DNA of 64,000 nucleotides from Nemania diffusa (taxonomy: Eukaryota > Ascomycota > Sordariomycetes > Xylariales > Xylariaceae): positions 682,001 through 746,000 of the forward strand of contig JBBPUQ010000009.1 of the NCBI GenBank assembly GCA_038501195.1, given 5' to 3'. The position numbers and the translations under genes are program-made. Positions 1-13,928 of this stretch are shown one piece after another. Numbering within the stretch: the first letter of the stretch is position 1; each line of letters begins with the position of its first letter. The notes under the pieces are model-generated. The model did not search any database. It had not been told where the DNA came from and was given only the letters and a program-made list of their open reading frames with translations.

Positions 1-571
1 ATATAAAATAATTAAAATTTTAAAAAATAAAATATTAAAAAAACTAAAACTTTTAAATATATTAAAATATATATAATAATATATAATAATAAAAATAATA
101 TAATTTTTTATATAATTAATAAATTATTTAAATTTATATAAATTATAATTTATAAAAATATAATAATTATAAAATAAATTATAAAAATATATTATAATAA
201 ATTATATTAAATATATAATTAATTAAAAAGTTTTATTAATAATTATAGTTTTTAATTTATAATTAAATTTATAAATAAATTATTTTAAATTTATAAAATA
301 AAATTAAATTTTTTTTTTATTAATTATTTTTAAAAAAATTAATTTAAAATATTATTAATATTAAATATAATATAAATATTATTATTATATAAATTATTAA
401 AAAATTTATTTTTATATAAAATATTAATTAATTAAATTATAAAAATAATATTTAATTAAAAAACTAAAATAAAAAAATTAATATTTAAATTAAAAAAAAA
501 AAAATTAAACTATAAAAAAATATAAAATTTTATAACTAAAATATATAAATATATAATAATAATAAAACAAT
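1..571. repeat. Repeat copy I, left part (before the LTR insertion)
   Basis: It matches the start of copy II from about 13929 onward, with the same order of A/T words and few differences. Copy II carries about 75 extra bases near 14275-14350 that are absent here. The copy is cut by the window edge on the left and by the retrotransposon on the right. The element type is not recognisable. Confidence 0.7.
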
Positions 572-821
572 TGTTATATATTAATATTTGTAAAAAATAA
601 AAATATTGATTAAATAATTCAATTGTATATAAAAATCTAAATATAAAAAAAAAAAAAAAAAACAGAAAATTTAGCTAGTACAAAATAATAAAAATAAATA
701 ATATATAAGCTATTTAAAGTAATAAGCTTTAATAATAAATAAATTTTACAAAAAAAGCGAAAAAATTGTAATATATAGTTAAAATAACTATATAGCTTAT
801 ATTAGCTATTATATTATAACT
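572..821. repeat. Left LTR, 250 bp
   Basis: It aligns end to end with 7085-7334, sharing an A-run followed by CAGAAAATTTAGCTA and a conserved AAAAAAAGCGAAAAAATTG stretch. Differences are nearly all C/T or G/A transitions. This copy keeps G or C at some sites the right LTR lost (GCTAGTACAA against GCTAATATAA) and has lost others. Confidence 0.85.
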
Positions 822-3800
822 ACTTTTTTTAAAAAAAAAAAAATAAACTTTTATATAAGTAATAATTAAATTAAATACTTTTTAATAAAAAAGAAAATTA
901 TTTTAAATATTTATTTATAAACTTTGTTTTAAATTTTTTATTTATTATATTATTTTATAAATTTCTTTATATTTAGTTATTAAATAATAATTCATTAAAA
1001 TTTATTTTATATAAATTAAATTTTATATATTTTTTTTTTTATACAATTATTTAATGTTTTTTTTAATAGCTTTATTATTATTAAAATATAGCTTTATAAA
1101 TTTATTTTTTGCTTTTATTTTTAGCTATTTTTTTAAATATATTAAAAGTTTTATTATATTTAAATAGTTTTAATAAAACTAATATAAAAATAATATATTA
1201 TTTTTAAAATTTTTAACTAAATATTATTTATTATTAATATTTTAGTTTTATTATATAACTTAGTATTAAAGCTTTTTATAATATAACTATAAAATTTAAA
1301 TTTTTTTAATAATAAATTTTTTTTTTTTTTTTAATTTAATTGATTTTTTAACAAAATTTTCTAACTTTTGCTTAAATAAAAAATTATTAAAATATTTCTA
1401 TAATTTATTTATATAATATTTATTATTTGTTTTTTAAAAATTTAAAACTTTTAATATATATATATTTTTTTTATATATTAAAATTTTAAAAAATTATTAA
1501 GTTATTAAAAAATTTAATTTATTAAAAAGTTTATTTATAATTTACAACTGTTACTTTTTTAAAATAAATATATAATTGTTTATATTAAAATTAAATTTTT
1601 TTTTTTTTTATTTATTTAATAAACTATTTTTTTTTAAACTTTTTATATATTTGTTTTTATAATTACAATATAATCTATTATAATTTAAGCTTTTTTTTAT
1701 TTTTGTTTTTAAATATATTATTTTTATATAATTATTTTTTTTAATTTTTTAGCTATAATTTAACAATTTTAATTAAAATAAAAAAATATAAAAAAGCTTA
1801 TTTTTATTTTATAAAAAAACAATTTTGTTAATTTATATAATATAAATATTTAAATATAATTTATAACAAAAATTTAATTTAATTAATTATTTTAAAAATA
1901 ATTTATATAAAATTATAACTTTTAGTTTAAATATTTGTTTATAATTTCTATTTAACTTATTATTTTATAATAATTTAATAATATAAAAATATAAATAATT
2001 TTTATTAGTTTATTTAATTTATTTATAAAAATTAAAATAAATTAAGATTTTTTATTAATAATTAAAGTTTTAAATATATTAAATATTTAAAAAAGATTTT
2101 TATAGTATATTTTTATAACATTTTTTACTATTGCTTTTATTATATAAAATATTATTTATGTTTTTTTATTTAATTAATTTATTATAACTAATATATTATT
2201 ATATTTGTTGCAATTTTTTAACATTTATTTAAAATTTATAACTAAATGTTTTTATATTTAGTTTAATATTAATAATAGTTATAGTTTTTTTAAAGTTTTA
2301 TTTTTTAATACTTTAATAAATTAATACTTTAAACAATTTAATATATAAATTTAATAATTTTTAAATAGTTTAAGTTATTAATATTGTTTATATATTAGTT
2401 ATTTTATTTTTTTTATATTTAAATAAGTTATAACTATATAGTTATAAATTTTAAAAATTAATTAAATATATAAGCTTATATAATTAAATATAATTAATTT
2501 TTTTTAATAAAATATAAATTTTTTTTTCAAAGTTTATAAATTGCTTAATTTTTTGTTTTTTATTTTTTAACAATATATTTTTATAATAAAATTAATATAG
2601 TTTTATTTAAAAATATAATTAATAAATTAATAACTTATTAACTATTTTAAGTTTTTTTTTAAGTTGTTTTAAATAATAACAGTAGTAATAATTATATTAT
2701 TTATTATTTATTTTAAATATTTTTTATTAAAAAATATAAATATAATTAAATATTATTATATATTTTTTTTATTTTTTTAAATAACTAAATCTTTTTATTT
2801 ATAAAATAAAACATTTATAACAATATTTTTTTTTTTTAAATAGTAAATAATTATAAAATTATATTTTAAAAAAAATATTATTTAATTAGTTTATTTTAAA
2901 TTAAAATGTTATTTTAACTAAAATATTTTAATATTTTATAATTTATAATAATAAAAAATAGTTTTTTTTATTAATTATTTATTAGTTTTAATTTTTATTT
3001 TTTTAATACTAATATTACTGCTAGTAATTTTTTGTTATAAATATTATAATTTAATTCTATATTATATAAAGTTTTAAAATAATAAACTATTAAATATTAT
3101 TTTTTTTTATAAAACTAAAATATTATTTTTGTAGCTATTTTATTAAAAATATTAATTTTTACTTTAATAAATAAACTATAATTATAATAGTTTAAAATAA
3201 AAAATATAATTAAGTTTTTTTTTAAAAATTTAAAAGCTTTTTTATATTAAAAAGTTTATATAAAAAAAATTTTTTTTTTTGTTAATTAATTTAACAGTTT
3301 AGTTATTTTGTTATAGTTTTTTATAAATTTTTAATAAAAGTTATAAAAATTTAAAAAAAACTATATATTTTTAACAATAATAAAAAACTTTTATTTATAT
3401 ATTATTTTAATTTTATTAAAATTTATTTATATTTTATTTATATTAATAATATAATTTAAAAATTTAGTTTTAATTATATAAAACTTTGATTTTTTTAAAT
3501 TAGTTTATAAACTAATATTTTTTAATTGTTATAATATTTTTTTTATATATTTTTTATATTTAATTAAATTGTTAAAATAAATAAAAATATTATTTATATA
3601 AATATTATAAAAGTTATTTAAATAATTAAACAAAATATTATTTATATATTTTTAAAATATAAAAAATTTATTAATAAACTTAAAAAATAATACTTTATAT
3701 TAATAAGTTTTATAATAAATATAAAAAATAGTTAAGTTTTTTTTATTTAAATTTATATAAATTTAATAAAACATTTATTTTATATTAATTTTTATAAAAA

Positions 3801-6800
3801 TTTTTACTTTAAAAATTTAAAATAATGTTTTTTTAATTAATAGTAATAAATAATAATTTTTTTTTATAAAAATATTAAATTTTTAATAATTAATATAAAA
3901 TTATAATTTATTATATAATTTATTTATAAATAAAACAAAAAATATAAATAAAACATTGTTTAATTTAATAAATCTTTTTTACAAATTATTTATTAAATAT
4001 TTTTTTATAGCTTTTAATTTATTTATAAATATTTTATATAAAAACAAATGTTTTAAATTTTTTAATTTTTTATTATTTATAAATTTAATATAATAGTTTA
4101 TTTATAAATAATATAAAAATAAAATATTAAAATTTATTTTATTAAATATTTAAAACAAATTATAATATTTGTTAAAAATAACTTTAAAAACTTTTTATTA
4201 TAACTTATTATTTTTTTTTATAAAAAAATTTTCAACTTTTTTATTAGCAATAATTTTATTAATTTTATAAATATTAATAATATAAATATTTTTAACTAAT
4301 TTATTTTGTTTTATTAAAAATTAAAAAACTATAATATTTATATTAATTATATTAATATTTAATTGTTTTTTATACTATTTAATTTTATTTTTTTATATAT
4401 AATATAAACTTTAAATATTAGCTTTTTATTTTTTTAATATATTAAAGTTGGCTTTTTTAGTTAATATATATTGTTATTTTTTTTTTTTTTAATAAGTTTT
4501 TTTTTATATAAAAAGTAGTTTTTTTTTAAAAATATAATTTATTTTTTTTAAACTTTTTTTTTTAAGATTTTTTTGTTTTAATATTTATATAAAAACTTTA
4601 AGCTTTATATTGTTAGTTTTAATTACTTTTTTTTAAAACTTATATTTTTTTTTGTTTTTTTTTAAATTTGTATTTTTTTATGTTATATTTTAGTTATAGC
4701 TAAAATATTGTAACTATATATTAATTTAATTTATATTAATAATATATTTTATATTATAATTAATAAATAAAATAAATAAAAATAAAAGCTAATTTTTTTA
4801 ACAGTTAAAAAAAATATTATATTTTTAAAATTATAACTTTTTTAAAATAAAGTTATTTTATATATTAATAATATATAAAAATATTTTTTAAAATATATAT
4901 TTTTTTATTTTTATAGTAATTTTAAAAGTTTAATTAATTTTTTGTTTATTTTATTTGTTATATTTTATTATATTTTAAAACATAAATTAAATTAAAAACA
5001 AGTTTAAATATTTTATAATTTATTTAGCAAAAGTAATATTTATATATATATATATATTTATTTTTATATTTTTAAAAATATTTTTAATAATTAATAATAA
5101 TTTATTATAGCTTATAGTACAAATATATAAAAAAAGCTTTTTTTTTAAATATTTATTTATAATATTTAATTTATTAATAAGTTTTAAAAACATTTTTTTT
5201 AAAAAAAAAGTCATTTTTTTTAAAATTAATTTTTTGTTTATATAATATTTTATTTAAATATATTATTTTTTTTAACTTTTTATTTACTTAAATTATTAAA
5301 GAAATATTAATTTATAATAATATTAAAATAAACTTTTTTATTAATGTTGTTTTTTTTTTAAAAATATTTATAAAATTAATGTTTAATTTACTTATAATTA
5401 AAACATTTTTTTTTTATTAATAACTTATATATATTTTTTTTTTTTTTATATTTATATTTAAAACATAAACTATTTATTTAAACAATTATTATTATAAAGT
5501 TTTTTATTTATATTTACAATCAAAATTTTATTTTAAAATATAGCTATTGTTTTTTTATTTTTATATAAAACATTATATTTTTTATTTTTTATACTAAAAA
5601 TATATACAATTTATATATAGTAACAAATATAAAACTTAAATATTTTATTTAGTTTTAAATATTTAAATATAATATCAGCAGTTATATAAATATTAAAGCA
5701 ATTTTTAAAGCTATTTTTTTATTAATTTTTTATTAATTTAATTTTATTTATAAAATAAACAAAATTATTTTTAAATTTAATAAATTTATCGAAAAAATAT
5801 TTAATAAAACTATTTTTTATATATAAAGTTTTAAATTTTGTTTTAAATTTATTAAAAATATTAATATTGTAATAATATTTATATAAATATATAAACAATA
5901 TATATAATAAAATCAAAGCTTTAAAATATATATTATTTAAATAAAGCTATAAATATTTAACTATTTTTTTATTTAAATAAAATTTAATATTTGCTATTTT
6001 AATAACATTATTAATAAATTAATTTTTATTAATTGTTAAACAATTTTTTACATTGTAATATTACATTTTAAATTTATATTATTTTTATTAAAGTTATTAT
6101 AAAAAGTAAAAATTGAAATTTTAGCTAATTTATAAGTTTTTTTTTTAGTTTGATTTAATAATACACTAGTTTTATATTTTCTAGCTAATAAATTTACTAT
6201 TTATTAATTAATTTTATTAACTTAGTTTTAAAACTAAAATTTTTTTAATTTTAAATCTATTAATTTAATAAAAAAACAATCTAATATAGTTTAATTAATA
6301 AATATAAAATAATTAAAATTTATAGCTAATATTTTTATTTTTAATTAGTTAATAGCTACTAAAGCTTATTTTTCGTTAATAAAAAAGTTATATTATTTAA
6401 TTAAATTATTAAATTAGTTTTTATTTTTTTATAAAAATTTATAAAAGTTATTTATTTGTTAATATATAATAAAAAATACAAATAAATAAAACTTAAATTT
6501 AGTTTATAAAGTTTTAAACTTTTTAAATAATTACTTAAAACTAATATAATTTATTAATTTATTAAATTAAAAAATAGCTATTTAAACTTTATTAATAATA
6601 TTATAATAAAAAAATATAAAATTATTATTTTTTATATATATACTAGCAAAACTAACAATTAATTTTTATTAATTTTTTTTTAATTTATTTATAAAATTTA
6701 TATATTATTTATTTATAAAGCTAAATTTTTTATATTATTTATAAAATTTATTAACTGTTTTATTAAAAACTTTATATAGATTTTTTTTTTTATTATTTTT

Positions 6801-7084
6801 TATAATATAAATATAAATTTTTATATTTTAAAAATTAAAATTAATCGATAAATTATATCAAGTTTTGCTTTAAAAAATCTTATTAAGTTTAAAAAACAAC
6901 TTTTTTAAATTATTTAATTTAAAGTGAATTTTTTTATAAGCTTAAAACTTGCTGTTTATATTTTTTACTATAATATTATTATATTAGTATTTATTTTATA
7001 AATCTATAGTTTTTTATCTTTTTTTTTTAAAATAAAAATATATTTAAAAATAATCTTTATATTTTATATAAATAATACTTAAAT

Positions 7085-7334
7085 TATTATACATTAGTAT
7101 TTATAAAAAATAAAATTATTGATTAAATAACTCAATTATATATAAAAATTTAAATATAAAAAAAAAAAAAAAAAACAGAAAATTTAGCTAATATAAAATA
7201 ATAGAAATAAATAGTATATAAGCTACTTAAAGCAATAAACTTTAACAATAAGTAAATTCTGCAAAAAAAGCGAAAAAATTGCAATATATAGCTAAAATAA
7301 CTATATAGCTTGCATTAGCTATTATATTATAACT
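7085..7334. repeat. Right LTR, 250 bp
   Basis: It is the partner of 572-821 and has the same length. It retains several CpA or TpG sites that are TpA in the left copy, for example TTGCAATATA against TTGTAATATA and CTTGCATTAG against CTTATATTAG. It is followed by ATAAT, the right half of the target duplication. Confidence 0.85.
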
Positions 7335-8189
7335 ATAATAAATATTTTAAATTTAATAAAAAATAATTAATTAAATTAATAAATATTAATAAAATTTTAA
7401 TTTTTTAATAAAAAATTAAATATATATTTTATAAAAAAAAAAAAAATAAATAAATTAATTTAATAATAAATTAAATTATTTAATAGTAAAAATATATTAT
7501 AAAATTATTAATAATAACAAAAAAAATACTTTTAAATTTTATTTATTAAATTTTTAAAAAAAATTTTAATAGTTTTATATAAATTAATTATATAAATATT
7601 TAAAAAATTTATTTTTAAAACAAAATTTTAAATATTTTAAAAAAAAAATTATAAATTTTAAATATAATAAAAAAAATAAAAAGTTAAAAAAGTTTTATTG
7701 TTATATATTAAATTAAATAAATTTTATTATAAAATAGTTTAAAAAAAATAAAATTATAATAATTAATAATATTTAATAAATATATTAAAAAACTTTTTAA
7801 TATATATATAAAAATTTTATAATTAAAATTTTAATATAAAAAAATTTTTAATAAAATTATTAAAATAAAAAAAAATAATATAAAAAAAAACATTTATAAA
7901 AAAATATTTTAATAATAATAAAATTAATATAAAAAAAAAAACATTATATATATAAAAAATAAAAATTTTTTTAAATATATATATAATATTATATAAAAAT
8001 TAATAATTTTATTAAAATAATTATTAATATAATAAAAAAATAATAAAAATTAAAAACTTTTATATATAAATTAATTATATATATTAAAAACTTTTTTTAA
8101 TTATTTAAAAATATTAATTTATAAAAAATTTATAATTTAAATATTTATTATAATAAAAATTTAAATTAAGTTTTTTTTATATAAAAAAA

Positions 8190-8505
8190 ATTATTATAAA
8201 TTATATTTATATTTAAATAAATAAATTTTAAAAATAATTAATATATATAATATAATTAATAAATAATTAAAATAATTAAATAAATTTTATTATTTATTAA
8301 AAATAATAAATTTATTAAAAATTAAATAAAATAATAAATATAAAAAAATAAAAATAATAAATAAAAAAATATTTATATAAATATATTAATTTAATTAAAA
8401 AAATTAAATTTGTTGTTTAATTTTTTCAATTTTAGTTTTTTTTTTAAAATATATAATATTATTTAATTTTTAAATTTATTATTAATATTATATTTATTAT
8501 ATAAA
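8190..8505. repeat. Internal direct duplication, unit 1
   Basis: This stretch of roughly 315 bases recurs at 8645-8955, separated by about 140 bases. The matching place in copy II (about 15455-15765) has a single unit. The two units differ by a few transitions, so the duplication predates at least part of the mutation. Confidence 0.6.
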
Positions 8506-8644
8506 CAATAATTTATATATAAATTAAAAAGTTTATAAATTAAAATATTAATAGTTATTATAAAATTATTATTTAAAAATTATAAACTATTTAAAAAATT
8601 TAAAAAAAACTATTTATTTATTTATTAAATTATAAAACTTTTAT

Positions 8645-8955
8645 TATAAATTATATTTATATTTAAATAAATAAATTTTAAAAATAGTTAATATATATAA
8701 TATAATTAATAAATAACTAAAATAACTAAATAAATTTTATTATTTATTTAAAATAATAAATTTATTAAAAATTAAATAAAATAATAAATATAAAAAAATA
8801 AAAATAATAAATAAAAAAATATTTATATAAATATATTAATTTAATTAAAAAAGTTAAATTTATTTTTTAATTTTTTTAATTTTAATTTTTTTTTTAAAAT
8901 ATATAATATTATTTAGTTTTTAAATTTATTGCTAATATTATATTTATTATAAAAC
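8645..8955. repeat. Internal direct duplication, unit 2
   Basis: Second copy of 8190-8505, in the same orientation. The spacer between the units has no counterpart in copy II. This points to an insertion that brought the duplicate, or to a local rearrangement of copy I. Confidence 0.6.
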
Positions 8956-10904
8956 TAAAATTTATTTTAATTATTTAAAAAAATAATAAATTTTTAAAAA
9001 TTTTTAAATAAATTAATTAATTTTAATATATTAAAATAATATAATTAATTTTTAATAATAATATATTTATTATTAATTATAAAAAAATTAAATAATAAAT
9101 ATAATTTATTAAAAATAAATTAATAAAATTTATTTTATAAATATAAATAAATTATAAATAAAATAAATTATATTAATAATTTTAAAATTTTTAAAATTTA
9201 TTTAAAAATTATATAAAATATATTTATATTATAAAATATATTATAAATAATAATAATAAATTTTATTATAACATTTTTAATAATAAAAAACTTTTTGTTT
9301 TTAATATTTATAAAAAATTTAAATTTATTTATAAAAATTTTAAAAAATATAACAAATAATAATAATATATAATTATTAATAAAACTATATATAATAATAT
9401 AATTAAAAAAATAATAATTAATATTAAATATTTTATTATTTAAAATAAAACTTTTTAAATAGTTTTTGTTTTTTTTATTAAAAATAAAAAAAAAATATAG
9501 TTTAAATATAATAAATTAATAATTTTTAAATAATTTTAAATAATAATAAATATTTATAAAAAAATAATATATTAAAAATTTAAATATTATATTTTATAAT
9601 TAAATATTATTTAAAAAATTATAAAGAAATTTAAAAATATAATAAACTTTTTTAAATAAAATATTTATTTTTTATATATTTAAATAATTAAATTAAAAAA
9701 AAAAACTAAATAATAAAAAATAAATATAATTTATTAAAAAATTAATTTTAAAAATATTATATTTTATAAAACTATAAATATTTATAATAAAAAAATTATA
9801 AATTTAAAAAATTAAATTAAAATTTTTTAAAATTAAATTATTATTATAATAGTTATAATATTAAAATTTATTTTAGTTATTTTTATTATTAATTTAATTT
9901 TTATTAATATAATTTAATAATAAAAATAAAAATAAAAAAATATTTTTAATTTTAAAATAATTAATAAAACTTTTATAATTATAAAAAAAAAAACTAAATT
10001 ATTAATTAAAATAGTTAATTTATTTATATTTATTAATAATAAATTAATAAAAAATAAAATTAAAATTTAATTTAAATATTAATTTATATTATTAAAAAAT
10101 AAATTAATTAAAAATATTAATTATTATAATTAAAATTTAAAAAAAATTAATTATATTATTAATTAAATAAAAAAATTTATTTTTAAAAATATTATAATAT
10201 TTATTATAAATAATTATAAAAAAAAATTTATTTTAAAAATAAATGTTAAAATTTTAAATTAGTTATTTATTTATTATTATAATTTTAATAAATATAAAAA
10301 AATATAAATTAAATATTAAAATTTTAAAATATAAAATTTTAATAAATTTATATAATTTAATATAAAATTTATTAAATAAATTAAAAAAATTTAAATTAAT
10401 TTTATAAACTTTAAAAAAATTTATATAATAAATTATTTAAATAAATTAATAAACTATATATTAAAAAATTATATAATAATTAAATAATATTTATTAATTT
10501 TTATAATTATATTTAAATATATAATTATTAATAATATAAAAATTTTATTATTTAAAAAATATAATAAAAAAAAAATTTATAAAAACAATTAAATAAAAAA
10601 AAAACTTAAAATTTAAAAAAAAAAAAAAAAATTTATAAATTTAAATTTATATTAAAAAAATAATTTTAAATATTTAAATATTTTAATTTTAAATATAATT
10701 TTAAATAGTTATTATATTTATATTAAAATTTTATTTAATTAAATAAAAGTTTTAATTTTATAAAAATAATATTTTATATATTATAATTAAAAATATAAAA
10801 ATAATAAATATTTTTATAAATTTAATTTTAAATAATTTAATATAATTTATATTAATATTATTTTTGTTTAAACTATAAAATTTAAATAAATAAAAGTTAT
10901 ATTA

Positions 10905-11513
10905 AAAAAAAAGTTAAAAAATACTATTTAAAATAATTAAACTTTTATTTTAAATAAATTTATATATTAATATTAAATATAAATAAATATAAAAAAATAT
11001 TATTTAATTTTTTATAAAAATTATTAAAAAAAAATTTTTTTTTATAAATTATATAATAATAAATAATAAATTTACTTTATTAATAAAAATATTAACTAAT
11101 ATAAAAATAAATATATATTTATTAATTAAATTAAATTTTGTTATAAAAATTTTAAAATATTTAAAATTTAAAATAATTATAAAATTTATATTATTTTAAA
11201 TAATAAAATATAATAAAAAAATTATATAAATAATTAATATTGTTTTAAAAATATATTTTTATATATGAAATAAAATAATTTTAAATATATTTTTATTAAT
11301 AATAAATATAAAATATAATATTATTATAAAAAAAAAATATTTAAATTATTATAATATATTAATAAATAATAAAAAAAAAAACTATTGTTTTTTAACAATT
11401 AAAAATTAAAATATTAAATTTTTAAAATTTTAATAAATAATATAAAAGATTTAATTATTAATTTTAATTATTAATAAAATATAAATTATTAGTAAAAATT
11501 AATAAATATAAAG

Positions 11514-11545
<32 letters not shown>

Positions 11546-13928
11546 ATTTATTAAAAAAAAAACAGAAAAAGAAATATAACAATTAAATTTAAAAAAATCT
11601 ACTTTTATATTAATAAATTTAAATATTAAAAAAAATAAATAAAAACTTTATAAAAAAAACTTTTAATTATTTTTTAATTATTTATTTTAATTTTACAATT
11701 TTTAAAAGTTAACTTTAATATAAATAAAAACTGTTTATAATAAAATATAAAATATATAAAATATATATTATAAAAAAAAATTTATAAAAATAATTTAAAT
11801 TTATATATTTTTTTTTTAAAAAAAAAATATAAAAACTATAAATTAAAAATAAAATATAATAAATATAGTTTATATTAATTATAAAAAAATATTATTAAAT
11901 AATATAAATATTAATTAATTTAAATTAATATTATTAATATAATAAAATTTAATATAATAATAAAATAAAATAATATTGTTTTATATAATATAACTTTATT
12001 ATATAAACTAAATTAAGTAATTTTTTAAAAAAAATATAAAAAATTAATAAAAAATAAAAAAAAATTAATAAAAATAATATTATATATAATATTTAAAAAA
12101 TACTATAAATATTTCGATATATTTAATAAAATAGCTTTAAATAATTTATTTTTATATTATTTAAATATTAATTATTAAATTATTATTAATAAATTTTTTA
12201 AAGCTTTTTTAAAATATAATATATTATATAAAATATTATTAAAAAAAATAAAAATATATTAAAAATATATTAGTAATAATTTAATAAAAAATTTTATTAA
12301 ATTAATAATAATATTATAAATAATATTAGTTTTATTTATTAAAAAAAAAAATTTTTTTATAATTATATATAAATTATAAAAAACTAAATTTTATTATTTA
12401 AAAAAATAAATATTTTTTATTTTTAATTAATAATATTTTAATTAAAATATTTTAAATTAAAATTTATATAAAAATAAATATTTAATAAACTTTTTATTAT
12501 ATTTAAATATTTAAAAAAAATAAATTATTAATAGTTTTTTAAATAAAATATAAAACTTATTAATTTAAAATATTTTTATTTAAATTAATAAATAAATTAA
12601 TAATATTTTAATATTATATAAATAATATATTAAAAAATTATTTAAATATTTTTTATATAATATATATTAATAATATAGTAATTTATTTTAATAATAAATT
12701 AAAATATAAATATTATATTAATAAAATATTAATTTATTTAAAAAAAACTAAATTATAAATTAATTTTAAAAAATATAAATTTTATATAATAAAAACTAAG
12801 TTTTTAAAATTTATTATAAAAATATATAAAATTAAAATTAATTTAAATAAAATAAAAATTATATATTATTAAAACTTATTTTATAATAAAAAAAAAAAAT
12901 ATTTTAAAAAAATATAGTTATTTTTAAATTTTTATAATTTTTATAAAAAATTTATAAAAAAATATAAATAAATTATAAAATTATTTATTAATTTTATATA
13001 TATTTATATAATATTTTAATAAATTAAAAAATATTAAAAAATATTTAAAACATGATAAATAATTTTAATAAATATATTTATTTTATAGTATTTTTTTTAT
13101 AATATTAAAACTATAATAAAAATAAACTTTTTTAATAAAATAATATTAAATATATTATTTTAAAAAAACAATTTAAAAAATTTATAAAAATTAATAGCTT
13201 TTTTTTTAAAAATATTTTATAATATAAAATTTAATTATAAAATATATAATAAAAAAATATTAATAGTTATAAAAAAACTTTTATATTAAAAAACAAAGTT
13301 TATTAATATATAATATTTTTTTATAATTTTAATAAATTATATAATTTTAAAATATTTTAATATAAAAAAAATATTAAACTTTTAATAAATAAAATAAATA
13401 AAATTTATAAATTATTATTATTTTATAATTATATATTGTTTAAATTTAAAAAATATTATTATTAATATTTTTTTAAAACTTTTAAAAAATATAAAAATAT
13501 AAAAAATAAAAAATAAAAAAAAAAAATAATAGTTTTATTTAAATTAATATTTTTTTTTAATAAAATTTTATAAAAATTTATAATAATATATATATTAAAA
13601 AATAATATTATATTTTTATTAATTTTTAAAATATTATTAATTAATTTAATTTTAAAAGTTAATAAAATTAATAATAATTTAATTAAATATAAAAAAAAAA
13701 TTTATATTAATTAAAATTTAAATTAAATAATATTAAATAATTTAATATTATATAAAAAATATTTAATAATATTAAATATTAATTATTTATATATTAAATT
13801 AATTAAAAAAATATATATTTAATTAGTTATTATATATTATAAAAAAATAATATAAAAACTTTAATAATTTAATAATATTAATAATTTAAAATTTATAAAA
13901 AAATAAACTAATATATAATAAATTATTT
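10905..13928. other. AT-only segment between the two repeat copies
   Basis: It is almost pure A/T with no supported gene. No second copy is visible inside the window. Copy I starts at the window edge, so this segment could be the left part of the same repeat unit, giving a head-to-tail unit of about 7.1 kb (10905-17985). That is inference; the sequence to the left of the window would settle it. Confidence 0.4.

Larger units (their letters stand above)
572..7334. mobile_element. RIP-degraded LTR retrotransposon nested in an older repeat
   Basis: Two direct repeats of the same length (250 bases) bound a 6.76 kb segment. The left one starts TGTTATA; the right one starts TATTATA, consistent with a G-to-A change of the usual TG end. 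Both end in TATAACT. The flanks carry a 5-base target duplication, ACAAT on the left (567-571) and ATAAT on the right (7335-7339), which differ by one C/T transition. The uninterrupted target is preserved in the second copy of the host repeat near 14595-14610. The internal 6.26 kb fits a complete Ty1 or Ty3 type element, but its reading frames are destroyed. I cannot recognise gag, protease, reverse transcriptase or integrase, nor a primer-binding site, so superfamily and orientation stay open. Confidence 0.8.
7335..10904. repeat. Repeat copy I, right part (after the LTR insertion)
   Basis: It resumes the copy II alignment from about 14605 and runs in parallel to about 17985. The two copies diverge just after a shared AATAAAAGTTATATTA. 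Together with 1-571 it makes at least 4.1 kb of duplicated sequence, long enough and similar enough to be a RIP target. It contains an internal duplication at 8190-8505 and 8645-8955 that copy II lacks. Confidence 0.7.

Noticed and set aside
5020..5916. Short open frames of 64 codons on the minus strand within the AT-rich block
   Set aside because: They encode almost only Lys, Asn, Ile, Phe, Leu and Tyr, as any A/T sequence does, and lie inside the degraded retrotransposon. No protein-like pattern.
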